IMG/VR virus record: IMGVR_UViG_3300027736_000240
Coordinates: 1 to 24,593 of that record
Length of the DNA stretch: 24,593 bases
Strand: one strand, 5' to 3'
DNA from: a virus
A program made the position numbers and the translations under genes. Numbering within the stretch: position 1 is the first letter of the stretch; every line of letters starts with the position of its first letter. This document shows positions 14,331 through 20,823 of this stretch, piece by piece. The notes under the pieces are model-generated. The model was given only the letters and a program-made list of their open reading frames with translations. It searched no databases and was not told the origin of the DNA.

Positions 14331-14777
14331 ATGACCGCCATTGAACGCATCATTTCCAAGGGCCAGTTGATCGCATTGCACTTCGGGCAAGCCGATGTGG
14401 CTGACAGCCAGACGGCTGTCGCCATGAACATCGTGGAAGTGCGCGACGCTGCTGCGACCACTGACGACGTGCTCGCGGTACCGGGATACACCCTGCCATT
14501 CGACTTCGAGATCGTCGGGGTCTCCATCCGCGCAAGCACCGCACGCACGGCCGGGACGCTGACCGCCGATGCCACGATTGATGGCACCGTCACCGGATTG
14601 CAGGCTGCGCTGAACGCGACTGACACGACCGCCGCGTATGCCAAGCAGCCTCGCGAGAGCGACCGCGGCGTTGCCGGATCGTACGTCGGCGTCAAACTCA
14701 CCACGGCATCGTGGACGCCGATCACCGCCGACATCGTGGTAACGGTATGGGTGCTGGCGTACCTCGAAGGCATCTAA
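14331..14777 (+). CDS. Probable head decoration/structural protein
   Basis: The 148-aa product starts at the ATG at 14331 after GAAGGAA. It reads as an all-beta protein: VAMNIVEVRDAAAT, YTLPFDFEIVGVSIRAS, AGTLTADATIDG, GVAGSYVGVKLTTASWTP and a final hydrophobic strand IVVTVWVLAYL. Such small beta proteins immediately after the capsid gene usually decorate capsids or form appendage parts. I cannot assign a specific family. A strong hairpin lies on each side of the gene, suggesting separately tuned expression. Confidence 0.65.
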   Translation: MTAIERIISKGQLIALHFGQADVADSQTAVAMNIVEVRDAAATTDDVLAVPGYTLPFDFEIVGVSIRASTARTAGTLTADATIDGTVTGLQAALNATDTTAAYAKQPRESDRGVAGSYVGVKLTTASWTPITADIVVTVWVLAYLEGI

Positions 14778-14784
14778 CACGACG

Positions 14785-14825
14785 GGTGCAGGTGCGTGCC
14801 GGTCTCCGGCATGCGCCCATGCACC
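14785..14825 (+). promoter_or_regulatory. Long intergenic hairpin before the second decoration gene
   Basis: An inner stem (TGCGTGCCGG at 14793-14802 with CCGGCATGCG at 14806-14815, two G-U pairs, TCT loop) is continued by GG/CC and, past a 2-nt bulge, by GGTGCA (14785-14790) with TGCACC (14820-14825). There is no T-run. The GGAGG site of the next gene begins 11 nt later, so translation or mRNA stability may be affected. Confidence 0.65.
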
Positions 14826-14846
14826 GTGCAATTCTGGAGGTTTACG

Positions 14847-15179
14847 ATGGCGCGTCAATCCGGCGTGACGGCAATGCAGACCGCAGCGGTAGCGACTGGC
14901 GCGGGGACGTCGATCCTGATGGCCGGGTACAACCGGGCCATGTTCCAAGTCAGCGGGACGTTCGTGGGAACGATCACATTCCAGGCGACGGTTGACGGCA
15001 CGAACTACGTGACGTACGCGCTGTCCGACCTGTCAACCGCAGCGCGCACGCACTCGACCACGCAGACGACGGCTGGTGTGTACATCGCTGACGATGCCTC
15101 CGGCTTGACGGCGATCCGCGCCAACATCACGGCGTATACGTCCGGCAGCATCACCGTCGTCGGTTCGGCGAGCGAATAA
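14847..15179 (+). CDS. Small beta-rich structural/decoration protein
   Basis: The 110-aa product starts at the ATG at 14847, 6 nt after GGAGG (14836-14840); an upstream in-frame ATG at 14796 lies in the hairpin and lacks a binding site. The pattern (ILMAGYNRAMFQVSGTFVGTITFQATVDGTNYVTY, then GVYIADDASGLTAIRANITAYTSGSITVVG) is a beta-sandwich motif common in phage virion decoration and adhesion proteins. The 'G-ITFQATVDGTNYV' segment resembles the C-terminal extension of the larger tail tube-like protein at 19356-20093 (KVQHSSDNSTWVDF), so the same fold may be used on head and tail. Function is inferred from the fold pattern and neighbours. Confidence 0.65.
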   Translation: MARQSGVTAMQTAAVATGAGTSILMAGYNRAMFQVSGTFVGTITFQATVDGTNYVTYALSDLSTAARTHSTTQTTAGVYIADDASGLTAIRANITAYTSGSITVVGSASE

Positions 15180-15181
15180 CG

Positions 15182-16693
15182 ATGTCCGGACCGCTCGGCA
15201 CAAGTGGCGGTGGCGCAGCCGGTGTGACATCCGTGACCGCCGGTAACGGCATCACGGTCACCGGCACGACGACGCCGACGATTGCAGCCTCGATTGCGGC
15301 TGGCACCGGCGTGTCGATTGCAGGCACCACGACCCTGACCGTTTCGGCCACCGGCGTCAATAGCGTCAGCGCAGGCACCGGCATCAGCGTGTCCGGCACC
15401 ACGGCGCTCACGGTCAGTGCAACCGGCGTGCAATCGCTGACCGCCGGAAACGGCATCACCGTCTCGGGAACCACGACGCCGACCGTTTCGGCGAGCCTTG
15501 CGGCTGGCACTGGCATCGGGATCAGTGGCACAACCACGCTGAGTGTGAGCAACACCGGCGTCACATCCATCGTCGCCGGGACGAACGTGTCGGTCTCCGG
15601 CGCAACAGGTGCCGTCACGGTGAACGCACCGGCGTTTGCCACTCCCGGATCGTCAGCGGTGGGTGACAGCGCAGCCGCTGGCACGGCGACCACGGTAGCG
15701 CGGTCAGACCACACGCACGGACGCGAGGCGTTCGCCACGCCTGGCGCATCCGCAGTTGCGGACACGGCGTCAGCAGGCAGTGCGACAACGGTGGCGCGGT
15801 CAGACCATCGCCACAGTCGCGAGGCGTTCGGCACCACTATCACCGCCTCGACAATCGGCGGGACGGCTGCGGCTGGCACGTCAACCGGCGTGGCGCGGGA
15901 GGATCACAAGCACGCGTTTCCCGCCGGTGCTGCGCCATCCGCATTGACCGTGTCCAGCACGCAGGCAACGGGCACCAGTGCCAGTCCGGCGTTGGCTGAT
16001 CATGTCCATGCCATGCCTGGATCAGCGACTGCTGGGGCATCCGCGGTTGGCGACACGGCGGCGACTGGGACTGCAACCACCGTCGCGCTGTCCGATCATC
16101 GGCACAGCCGCGAGGCGTTCGGGACACCGGGCGCGGTGACAGGCGGTGCAACGGCTGCATCAGGCAGCGCGACAACCCTTGCCCGTTCAGATCACGTCCA
16201 TTCAACGGCGAGCTTGGGGGTGCTGCTGGCGTCAACCACGTTGAGTAGTGCGGCGGCGAGTATTACTTTCAGTTCTATTCCGCAAACATATAAAACGTTG
16301 CAAGTAGTCGTCCAAGGACGCGCAGCGGCGGCCACGACATTGACAGGCGTGATGGTGCGGTTTAACGGAGATACCAGCGCAATATACGACAACGGATACG
16401 GGGCAAACCGCACAGATCTACACGCAGGGTTTATTACCGGAGCGAGTACGTTTTGGTCAGCAGCAACTGGCATAGGCATAATGTTTATACAAGACTATAC
16501 ACAAACTATATTCTACAAGAGTTGTTTTTCTATTGGGGGATCATCCAATAATAGCGGGTCAACATACTCGCACTCGGGAATGACATCACATGGTCAATGG
16601 CGGAACACTGCGGCGATCACCAGCATAACCTTGACCGTGGAGTCAGGTGGCAACTTTGTAAGCGGAACCAGCGCAACTTTGGTGGGGTCATAG
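15182..16693 (+). CDS. Fibre/appendage protein with HxH repeats
   Basis: This 503-aa protein has three zones. Residues 13-150 are Gly/Thr/Ser/Val beta repeats built around AGxG(I/V)xVxGTT, with a 68-residue super-period (copies at 20/88, 40/108, 64/132). Residues 150-340 carry six DHxH motifs with HxH at 177, 209, 242, 274, 306 and 338, each preceded by G-T-T-VARSD or similar. Residues 345-503 form a C-terminal module starting ITFSSIPQTYKTLQVVVQGR with VRFNGDTSAIYDN, a type I recall at the tips of many phage fibres. HxH motifs in T4 long tail fibre gp37 bind iron in the trimer, so metal-stabilised trimerisation is a reasonable guess. Being next to the capsid genes, it may be a head fibre or neck appendage. 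Confidence 0.78.
   Translation: MSGPLGTSGGGAAGVTSVTAGNGITVTGTTTPTIAASIAAGTGVSIAGTTTLTVSATGVNSVSAGTGISVSGTTALTVSATGVQSLTAGNGITVSGTTTPTVSASLAAGTGIGISGTTTLSVSNTGVTSIVAGTNVSVSGATGAVTVNAPAFATPGSSAVGDSAAAGTATTVARSDHTHGREAFATPGASAVADTASAGSATTVARSDHRHSREAFGTTITASTIGGTAAAGTSTGVAREDHKHAFPAGAAPSALTVSSTQATGTSASPALADHVHAMPGSATAGASAVGDTAATGTATTVALSDHRHSREAFGTPGAVTGGATAASGSATTLARSDHVHSTASLGVLLASTTLSSAAASITFSSIPQTYKTLQVVVQGRAAAATTLTGVMVRFNGDTSAIYDNGYGANRTDLHAGFITGASTFWSAATGIGIMFIQDYTQTIFYKSCFSIGGSSNNSGSTYSHSGMTSHGQWRNTAAITSITLTVESGGNFVSGTSATLVGS
15233..15630 (+). repeat. In-gene repeats encoding AGxGIxVxGTT units
   Basis: The N-terminal third of the fibre gene is an internally duplicated array. DNA around 15241-15280 and around 15445-15484 is clearly related at 204-bp spacing (shared AACGGCATCAC and ACGACGCCGAC). 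Three unit types alternate with 20-24 codon spacing. Confidence 0.8.
15692..16203 (+). repeat. Six 96-99 bp units encoding DHxH repeats
   Basis: Six units encode a Gly/Ala/Thr stretch followed by VARSDHxH or a variant. The first His codons lie at 15710, 15806, 15905, 16001, 16097 and 16193, giving periods of 96, 99, 96, 96 and 96 bp. The third and fourth units are the most diverged (REDHKH, LADHVH). Confidence 0.88.
16241..16693 (+). other. AT-rich segment encoding the fibre tip module
   Basis: GC content falls sharply here. By hand count the 60-nt blocks at 16261, 16381, 16441 and 16501 have 38%, 50%, 42% and 37% GC, while the rest of the window is around 60-65%. Codons such as ATA, TTT and TAT that are scarce elsewhere cluster here. 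The boundary coincides with the start of the C-terminal fibre module, pointing to acquisition of the tip from another phage. Confidence 0.8.
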
Positions 16694-16694
16694 C

Positions 16695-16967
16695 GTGGAT
16701 ACTGAACCACCCATCGCCATCGAGATCAACTGCGAAACCGGCGTGGAGACCGCGAGACCGTTGACGGCGGAGGAGCAGGTGCAACGGAATGCGGACATGT
16801 CCCGAGCCGAGGCGGAGAGGCAGGCCAAGGAACAGCAGGAGGCCTTGGAACTGGCCGAGCGGACCGCGCTTGCAACGTGGATCGCGGGACAGTCCACATT
16901 GCCCGAGGCGGCCCGGAACGCACTGGCGCGGGCGACCGGGGTGACGTTGCCTGGAGGAACCGGCTGA
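16695..16967 (+). CDS. Small coiled-coil protein next to the fibre gene
   Basis: The 90-aa product uses the GTG at 16695, 7 nt after GGTGGGG, which lies in the fibre gene's end; only 1 nt separates the genes. Residues about 22-60 are a charged helix with coiled-coil character (TAEEQVQRNADMSRAEAERQAKEQ and onward). A second helix (LPEAARNALARATGV) follows and a Gly-rich end. Comparable short proteins follow fibre genes in many phages and may act as fibre assembly chaperones or trimerisation partners. No family is recognised. Confidence 0.65.
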   Translation: MDTEPPIAIEINCETGVETARPLTAEEQVQRNADMSRAEAERQAKEQQEALELAERTALATWIAGQSTLPEAARNALARATGVTLPGGTG

Positions 16968-16968
16968 C

Positions 16969-17664
16969 ATGCCACTTGAACAGACCGGCGTCGCGCTGAC
17001 GTTCTACGCCTTTTACGTCGCCAGCAAGCAAGGCGTCACGGGTCTCACCGTGACGGTCGATGTGTGGCGCGTCAACACGTCAGCCTCACCGACGCAAGTC
17101 GTGACGGCGGGCAGCGCGACCGCAGTCGGTGGCGGTCTGTACCTGTACCAACTCGCATCGGCATCAGTGACCGTGGAGGGCGAGTACGTCGCCATCTTCA
17201 AGACGACGAGTTCCACGCCGGATCAGCAACACATCCCGGCAATATGGGTCGTGTCGAAAGCGGGCACCGAGTACCTCGACGCGTCGATCGCGTCACGGTT
17301 GCCAACCGCGTCGTACACCGCGCCGTCCAGCGTCACCAGTTTGCAAGCGGACGTCACGACAATCCTCGGACGAACCGACGTGGCGACAAGCACGCGACTG
17401 GCATCATCGGCGTACGCACCGGCGACGGGAAGCGGATCATCGACCTACGTCGTGACGATCAGGCAACCCGACGGACTGACCGCCATCGAGGGGTGCGCGG
17501 TGTGGATAAGCACCGACAGCGCGGGCGCAACCGTCGTTGCCGGTACGCTGTACACGAGCGCGGCTGGCGTGGCGACGTTCACCATCGACCCTGGCGCGTA
17601 CTATCTGTGGAGGCAACTGGGTGGCTGGAACTTCAGCAACCCGACGGCGATCACGGTGACATGA
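16969..17664 (+). CDS. Beta-rich virion/appendage protein (231 aa)
   Basis: The ATG at 16969 follows GGAGGAA by about 10 nt and the previous stop by 1 nt. The N-terminal half resembles an Ig-like or fibre-base fold (GLTVTVDVWRV, GGGLYLYQLASASVTVEGEYVAIFKT, QHIPAIWVV). It is followed by a linker-like ASIASRLPTASYTAPSSVTSLQADVTTILGRTD stretch and a C-terminal domain like a carboxypeptidase-regulatory/transthyretin beta sandwich (VVTIRQPDGLTAIEGCAVWIST, AAGVATFTIDPGAYYLWRQLGGW). The order of domains suggests an adapter or spike component of the appendage encoded just upstream. No membrane segment or enzyme motif is present. Confidence 0.65.
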   Translation: MPLEQTGVALTFYAFYVASKQGVTGLTVTVDVWRVNTSASPTQVVTAGSATAVGGGLYLYQLASASVTVEGEYVAIFKTTSSTPDQQHIPAIWVVSKAGTEYLDASIASRLPTASYTAPSSVTSLQADVTTILGRTDVATSTRLASSAYAPATGSGSSTYVVTIRQPDGLTAIEGCAVWISTDSAGATVVAGTLYTSAAGVATFTIDPGAYYLWRQLGGWNFSNPTAITVT

Positions 17665-17668
17665 CGAC

Positions 17669-18313
17669 ATGCCAACATTCCTAGCCACCTCGGCGGCGAC
17701 CGCGACATTCGATTACTGCACCCTGGCGCAGGTCAAGGCGCGTGCGTCAATTGCGAGCGCGACAACCACGCACGATACGGTCATAGCAGCCGCCATCACG
17801 GCAGCGTCGCGCGTCATCGACGAGGACACCGGACGCATCTTCTACAGCGTCTCGGCGACAAAATACTACACACCCGACAACGCGCTGACCCTGTTCGTGC
17901 CGGACGATGTCCTGTCAGTCACGACGATCCAGACCGTTTCGTCGTCCGGATCGGGCACGCGTGTGTACGGGTTCACGTGGTCGGCAACCGATTACGACCT
18001 TGAACCGGCCGACGGTCCGCCGTACACGAGGATCGTGGTCAACGACACCGGGCAATACCAGTTCCCGACGCGCCGACGGGGTGCACTGGTCACCGGATCA
18101 TTCGGGTACAACTCGACAGGGTCGTACCCTGACGCGATCAATGAGGCGTGCATCCGCATGGCGGCGCGCCTGTTCGAACGCAACAAGGTGCCGCTCGGCG
18201 CGATCGGAACCGCGGACTTCGACGGACTCAAGGTCGCGAGCATTGACCCCGACTACCGGATGCTGATCATGCCGTACCGCCGGTACGACGCTGTGGTGAC
18301 CGCGTCATGGTAA
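17669..18313 (+). CDS. Head-tail connector (adaptor) protein
   Basis: The 214-aa product fits the gp6/gp15-like connector group. The N-terminal helices contain TLAQVKARASIASATTTHDTVIAAAITAASRVIDEDTGRIFY, followed by a beta segment with KYYTPDNALTLFVPDDVLSVTTIQ, the usual 'strand-hairpin then YDLEP' loop, and a C-terminal helix NEACIRMAARLFERNK. These proteins form a ring under the portal and receive the tail. Order (connector, gp10-like, terminator, tube) supports it. The start is the ATG at 17669, 4 nt after the previous stop; the ribosome binding site is weak. It overlaps the next gene by 7 nt. Confidence 0.8.
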   Translation: MPTFLATSAATATFDYCTLAQVKARASIASATTTHDTVIAAAITAASRVIDEDTGRIFYSVSATKYYTPDNALTLFVPDDVLSVTTIQTVSSSGSGTRVYGFTWSATDYDLEPADGPPYTRIVVNDTGQYQFPTRRRGALVTGSFGYNSTGSYPDAINEACIRMAARLFERNKVPLGAIGTADFDGLKVASIDPDYRMLIMPYRRYDAVVTASW

Positions 18314-18735
18314 CGCCGTTCGAGGTGACCATCCGCGGGGTCGAGCGCCTGGTGCGCGCGTCCGACACGAACGCGATCTTCCGCCAGCCACTGACCGACG
18401 CGCTCATGCGGTCGCAATTCAGGATCGTCAAAGAAGCGAAGCAACTGACGCCGGTCGATACCGGGCGGTTGCGCGCATCGCTCGGATCACCGTACGGATT
18501 CCGCGGGCGCAAGGGCCGCAATGGCGGATCAGCCGAGGAGTTCAACGCGTCCGAACTGGACGCACGGCGCATCCCGCTCTACGTCACCGTCGGCACCAAT
18601 GTCGTCTATGCACGGCAGGTGCACCAGCGCAGGCCGTTCCTCGCGACCGGCTTTGCGAATAGTTTGTCAGCGATCCAAGGGTTCTTCAGCCGTGCGGCGG
18701 TCGAGATCTCGCAGTTGTGGGCGCAAGGCGGATGA
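18307..18735 (+). CDS. HK97 gp10-like neck/tail completion protein
   Basis: The 142-aa product matches the HK97-gp10-like pattern: a long N-terminal helix (ALMRSQFRIVKEAKQLTPVDTGRLRASL, with the hallmark TPVDTGRLR), then a beta segment with IPLYVTVGTNVVYARQVHQRRPFLATGF and a C-terminal helix. Members sit at the head-tail junction and are needed for tail joining in siphophages. A Gly/Arg-rich loop (GFRGRKGRNGGSAEE) interrupts the middle. The ATG at 18307 overlaps the connector's stop by 7 nt, and the stop overlaps the next ATG in ATGA. Confidence 0.88.
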   Translation: MVTPFEVTIRGVERLVRASDTNAIFRQPLTDALMRSQFRIVKEAKQLTPVDTGRLRASLGSPYGFRGRKGRNGGSAEEFNASELDARRIPLYVTVGTNVVYARQVHQRRPFLATGFANSLSAIQGFFSRAAVEISQLWAQGG

Positions 18736-19142
18736 GCGTCACCACGATCCGCGCGGCAATCGCGACGCGGCTGGCAACCATCACGGGTCTGGCGGCGTAT
18801 ACGCATGTGCCGACCAACCCGGCGGTGCCATGCGCCATCGTCCGTCCGACCGAGACCGATTACGACTTGACCATTGCCAACGGCGGAGACATCCAGCGGT
18901 ACGAGATCCTGCTACTCGCGACCAGCGCGGGCACACCGTGGGACGTTGCGCAGTCGTCGATTGACGCGTACCTCGACCGCTCCGGCGCGTCCAGCGTGCG
19001 TGCGGCGTTGCAAGGCGACGTCACCCTGGGGTCCACGGCATCGACGTGCCGGTTGACCGGCTGGAGGGATTACGGCACTTTGGCGTACGGTGGCGTAGAA
19101 TATTTCGGGGTGCGCTTTTCGCTAGAGGTATGGGCACTATGA
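18732..19142 (+). CDS. Tail terminator-like protein
   Basis: The 136-aa product starts at the ATG overlapping the gp10-like stop (ATGA, 18732-18735), with AAGGCGG just upstream. It shows the short alpha/beta pattern of siphovirus tail completion/terminator proteins: an N-terminal helix TTIRAAIATRLATITGLAAYTHVP, PCAIVRPTETDYDL, a long helix PWDVAQSSIDAYLDRSG, and C-terminal strands ending GVEYFGVRFSLEVWA. Such proteins cap the tail tube and join it to the head. Sequence conservation in the family is low, so the assignment leans on gene order and fold pattern. Confidence 0.7.
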   Translation: MSVTTIRAAIATRLATITGLAAYTHVPTNPAVPCAIVRPTETDYDLTIANGGDIQRYEILLLATSAGTPWDVAQSSIDAYLDRSGASSVRAALQGDVTLGSTASTCRLTGWRDYGTLAYGGVEYFGVRFSLEVWAL

Positions 19143-19363
19143 CGAATTGGACTGCAACCGCCGGGATCGACTGGGACGACGCTGGCAAGGCGCGCCGGAT
19201 CGAGGCCGGGGAGCCGGTGCCTGACCGATTGGTGCGCGCCGCACCGTGGCTTGCCGATCAGGGACACGTCGTCGAGGGAGGCACGGGAGTGCCCGACCCG
19301 GTGCCCGACCCTGAACCGGAACCTGCGACGTCGTCGCCGGTGGAGGAGGTGACCCTTGGCTAG
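19139..19363 (+). CDS. Small acidic/Pro-rich protein before tail tube genes
   Basis: The 74-aa product is read from the ATG at 19139, overlapping the previous stop (ATGA); an ATG at 19130 is possible but too close to GAGG (19125-19128). The centre (KARRIEAGEPVPDRLVRAAPWLADQGHVV) resembles a short motif seen in small phage proteins between neck and tail genes. The C-terminus is a Pro/Asp/Glu repeat (VPDPVPDPEPEP). Function is unknown. Its last codons hold the very strong ribosome binding site of the tail tube-like gene. Confidence 0.65.
   Translation: MTNWTATAGIDWDDAGKARRIEAGEPVPDRLVRAAPWLADQGHVVEGGTGVPDPVPDPEPEPATSSPVEEVTLG
19342..19358 (+). promoter_or_regulatory. Strong RBS selecting a TTG start
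   Basis: GGAGGAGGTGA at 19342-19352 contains a near-perfect anti-16S complement. It lies 5 nt (counting from GGAGGAGGT) before TTG 19356 and 14 nt before ATG 19365. Spacing favours the TTG, giving a protein that begins MARMHG, matching the MARVHG start of its downstream paralogue. Confidence 0.75.
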
Positions 19364-20093
19364 GATGCACGGATCAGACGTCCGGGTCTATTTCGGCAAG
19401 CGCGACATCAGCGGTGACCTCGTGTCGATCGACATGTCCGGCACGATCGAGACGCACGACGTCACGAACTTCGCCAGCGCCAACTTCCGCGAGTTCGCAC
19501 CCGGGCAATCATCGTGGGAGGCGTCCTTCTCGGCGCTTTACCAGACGGAGGCGACGCCCGGATTGACGACGATCAGTCGTCAACTCGACGCGCTGTTCGG
19601 ACTCAACACCGCCGACACGCAGGTGCTGAGTGTGTACGACGGTGACGCGGACCTGGCGGGTGACCGTGGATGGCTTGGCGGTGACGCCGTGCTCAACAAG
19701 GTCACCGAGCCGATATCGGTCGGCGACATGATCAAGATGACGGCGACCATCCAAGGCAACGGGTCGCTCGGACTCAACGGCGTGCTGCTGGCACCGTTGG
19801 CGACCGTGACCAGTGCGACGAACGGCACGTCCGTCGACAATGCGGTATCCACGGCAAACGGCATGCGGGCAAACCTGCATGTGACCGCGGTGACCGGCAC
19901 GGGCGGGACCGTCAAGGTCCAGCACTCATCCGACAATTCAACGTGGGTGGATTTCCACACGTTCACGGCGGCGACGGCGGCGACGGCGCAAACGAAGACG
20001 GCGACGGGCACCGTGAATCGGTACCTGCGGTCGGTGATCACTCCGGTGGCGTCGTCAGGGTTGACGTGCGTCGTCGGTGCGGCGCGGTATTAA
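19356..20093 (+). CDS. Major tail tube-like protein with C-terminal beta domain
   Basis: The 245-aa product starts at TTG 19356. Residues 1-150 look like a siphovirus tail tube fold: MARMHGSDVRVYFGKRDISGDLVSIDMSG, IETHDVTNFASANFREFAPGQSSWEASFSALYQ, and EPISVGDMIKMTATIQGNGSLG. Residues about 155-245 add a beta domain (GMRANLHVTAVTGTGGTVKVQHSSDNSTWVDFHTF, YLRSVITPVASSG), comparable in position to the surface C-terminal domain of lambda gpV. It would polymerise around the tape measure protein. A shorter paralogue follows 12 nt downstream. Which of the two is the principal tube subunit is not decidable from sequence. Confidence 0.8.
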   Translation: MARMHGSDVRVYFGKRDISGDLVSIDMSGTIETHDVTNFASANFREFAPGQSSWEASFSALYQTEATPGLTTISRQLDALFGLNTADTQVLSVYDGDADLAGDRGWLGGDAVLNKVTEPISVGDMIKMTATIQGNGSLGLNGVLLAPLATVTSATNGTSVDNAVSTANGMRANLHVTAVTGTGGTVKVQHSSDNSTWVDFHTFTAATAATAQTKTATGTVNRYLRSVITPVASSGLTCVVGAARY

Positions 20094-20105
20094 AGGAGCA
20101 CAGCG

Positions 20106-20507
20106 ATGGCACGGGTTCACGGCAAGGACATCACGTCGATCAACATCGACAACGCAAGTGGCACGGCAGCCGACTTCAAGGCCGAGACGATCAGCCTCGA
20201 CTTCAGCGCGTCGGCCGAGACGCACGACACGACCACCATCGGGGACTCGTTCCGCGAGTTCACCAGCGGTCTCAAGGGCGGCGACGATGTGTCGCACACG
20301 TTCATGTACAACAACACGTCGACCACCGGCATCTGGGCGGTATACACCGGACGTCTCGGCATCAGCAACACGCTGGATTTCACCGATGGCACCCGGACGG
20401 TCTCGATGGAGACCATCGTCACCAAACTGTCCATGCCGATTGCGGTAGGCGACATGATCAAGTGCACCGCCACGCACAAGATCAACGGCGCGATCACGTT
20501 CTCGTAG
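20106..20507 (+). CDS. Second tail tube-like protein (paralogue)
   Basis: The 133-aa product starts at the ATG at 20106, about 7 nt after AAAGGAG. It shares landmarks in the same order with the preceding protein: MARVHGKDI, AETHDTTTIGDSFREFTSGLKGG, and a C-terminal MPIAVGDMIKCTATHKINGAI. It lacks the extra C-terminal beta domain. Likely a tail tube subunit or a modified ring/initiator subunit that arose by tandem duplication. The gene is followed by tail assembly chaperones, as expected for the tube gene in siphoviruses. Confidence 0.78.
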   Translation: MARVHGKDITSINIDNASGTAADFKAETISLDFSASAETHDTTTIGDSFREFTSGLKGGDDVSHTFMYNNTSTTGIWAVYTGRLGISNTLDFTDGTRTVSMETIVTKLSMPIAVGDMIKCTATHKINGAITFS

Positions 20508-20538
20508 CCACAATCACCACGCCGTCAGGGGAGACGAC

Positions 20539-20823
20539 ATGGCAACACTCGCGAAACGCAAACCCGATCCGATCAATGTCGAGTTGGATGGCGACCTGAA
20601 GGGGTCGTCCATCCTTGTCGACCCAAGCGCGCTCACGATGGGGCTGCTGGAAGACATCCAGGCATCAGCGGCAACGGTGATGCTGGACGCGGTTGCCGCG
20701 ACACTCGTCGGTGGCGACCTCGAACACGGCATCGACCGGGCCGGGTTGAGACGACTGACACCGGCCGAGTTTGCCGAGGTTTGCAGCGGGGTGGCCAGTT
20801 GCATACGCATCAGGAAAAGTTGA
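20539..20823 (+). CDS. Tail assembly chaperone (gpG-like)
   Basis: The 94-aa product starts at the ATG at 20539, 5 nt after GGGGAG. It is acidic and mostly helical (DPSALTMGLLEDIQASAATVMLDAVAATLVGGD, then RLTPAEFAEVCSGVA). Position between the tail tube and tape measure genes is diagnostic for the gpG-type chaperone that coats the tape measure protein during tail assembly. The gene ends AGG AAA AGT TGA, where a run of four A overlaps the point at which the downstream frame opens, so a fraction of ribosomes probably shift to make a longer G-T product. Confidence 0.78.
   Translation: MATLAKRKPDPINVELDGDLKGSSILVDPSALTMGLLEDIQASAATVMLDAVAATLVGGDLEHGIDRAGLRRLTPAEFAEVCSGVASCIRIRKS
20812..20823 (+). 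other. Probable +1 programmed frameshift site
   Basis: In the gpG-like frame the codons are AGG AAA AGT TGA. A tRNA-Lys on AAA (20815-20817) can re-pair perfectly one base forward on AAA (20816-20818), after which reading continues GTT GAC ATC into the downstream open frame. The stop two codons after the slip and the rare-type AGG/AGT codons fit a pause. The downstream frame is +1 (equivalently -2), so the common GGAAAAG -1 logic does not apply. Confidence 0.65.

Noticed and set aside
15233-16203. Repeats in the fibre gene as a CRISPR-like or mobile element
   Set aside because: They keep frame and encode regular protein repeats; there are no unique spacers, terminal inverted repeats or transposase.
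20771-20818. Independent start (TTG 20771) for the T-part of the tail chaperone
   Set aside because: No ribosome binding site, weak start codon, and the first 16 codons are the out-of-frame end of the gpG-like gene; frameshift fusion explains the arrangement better.
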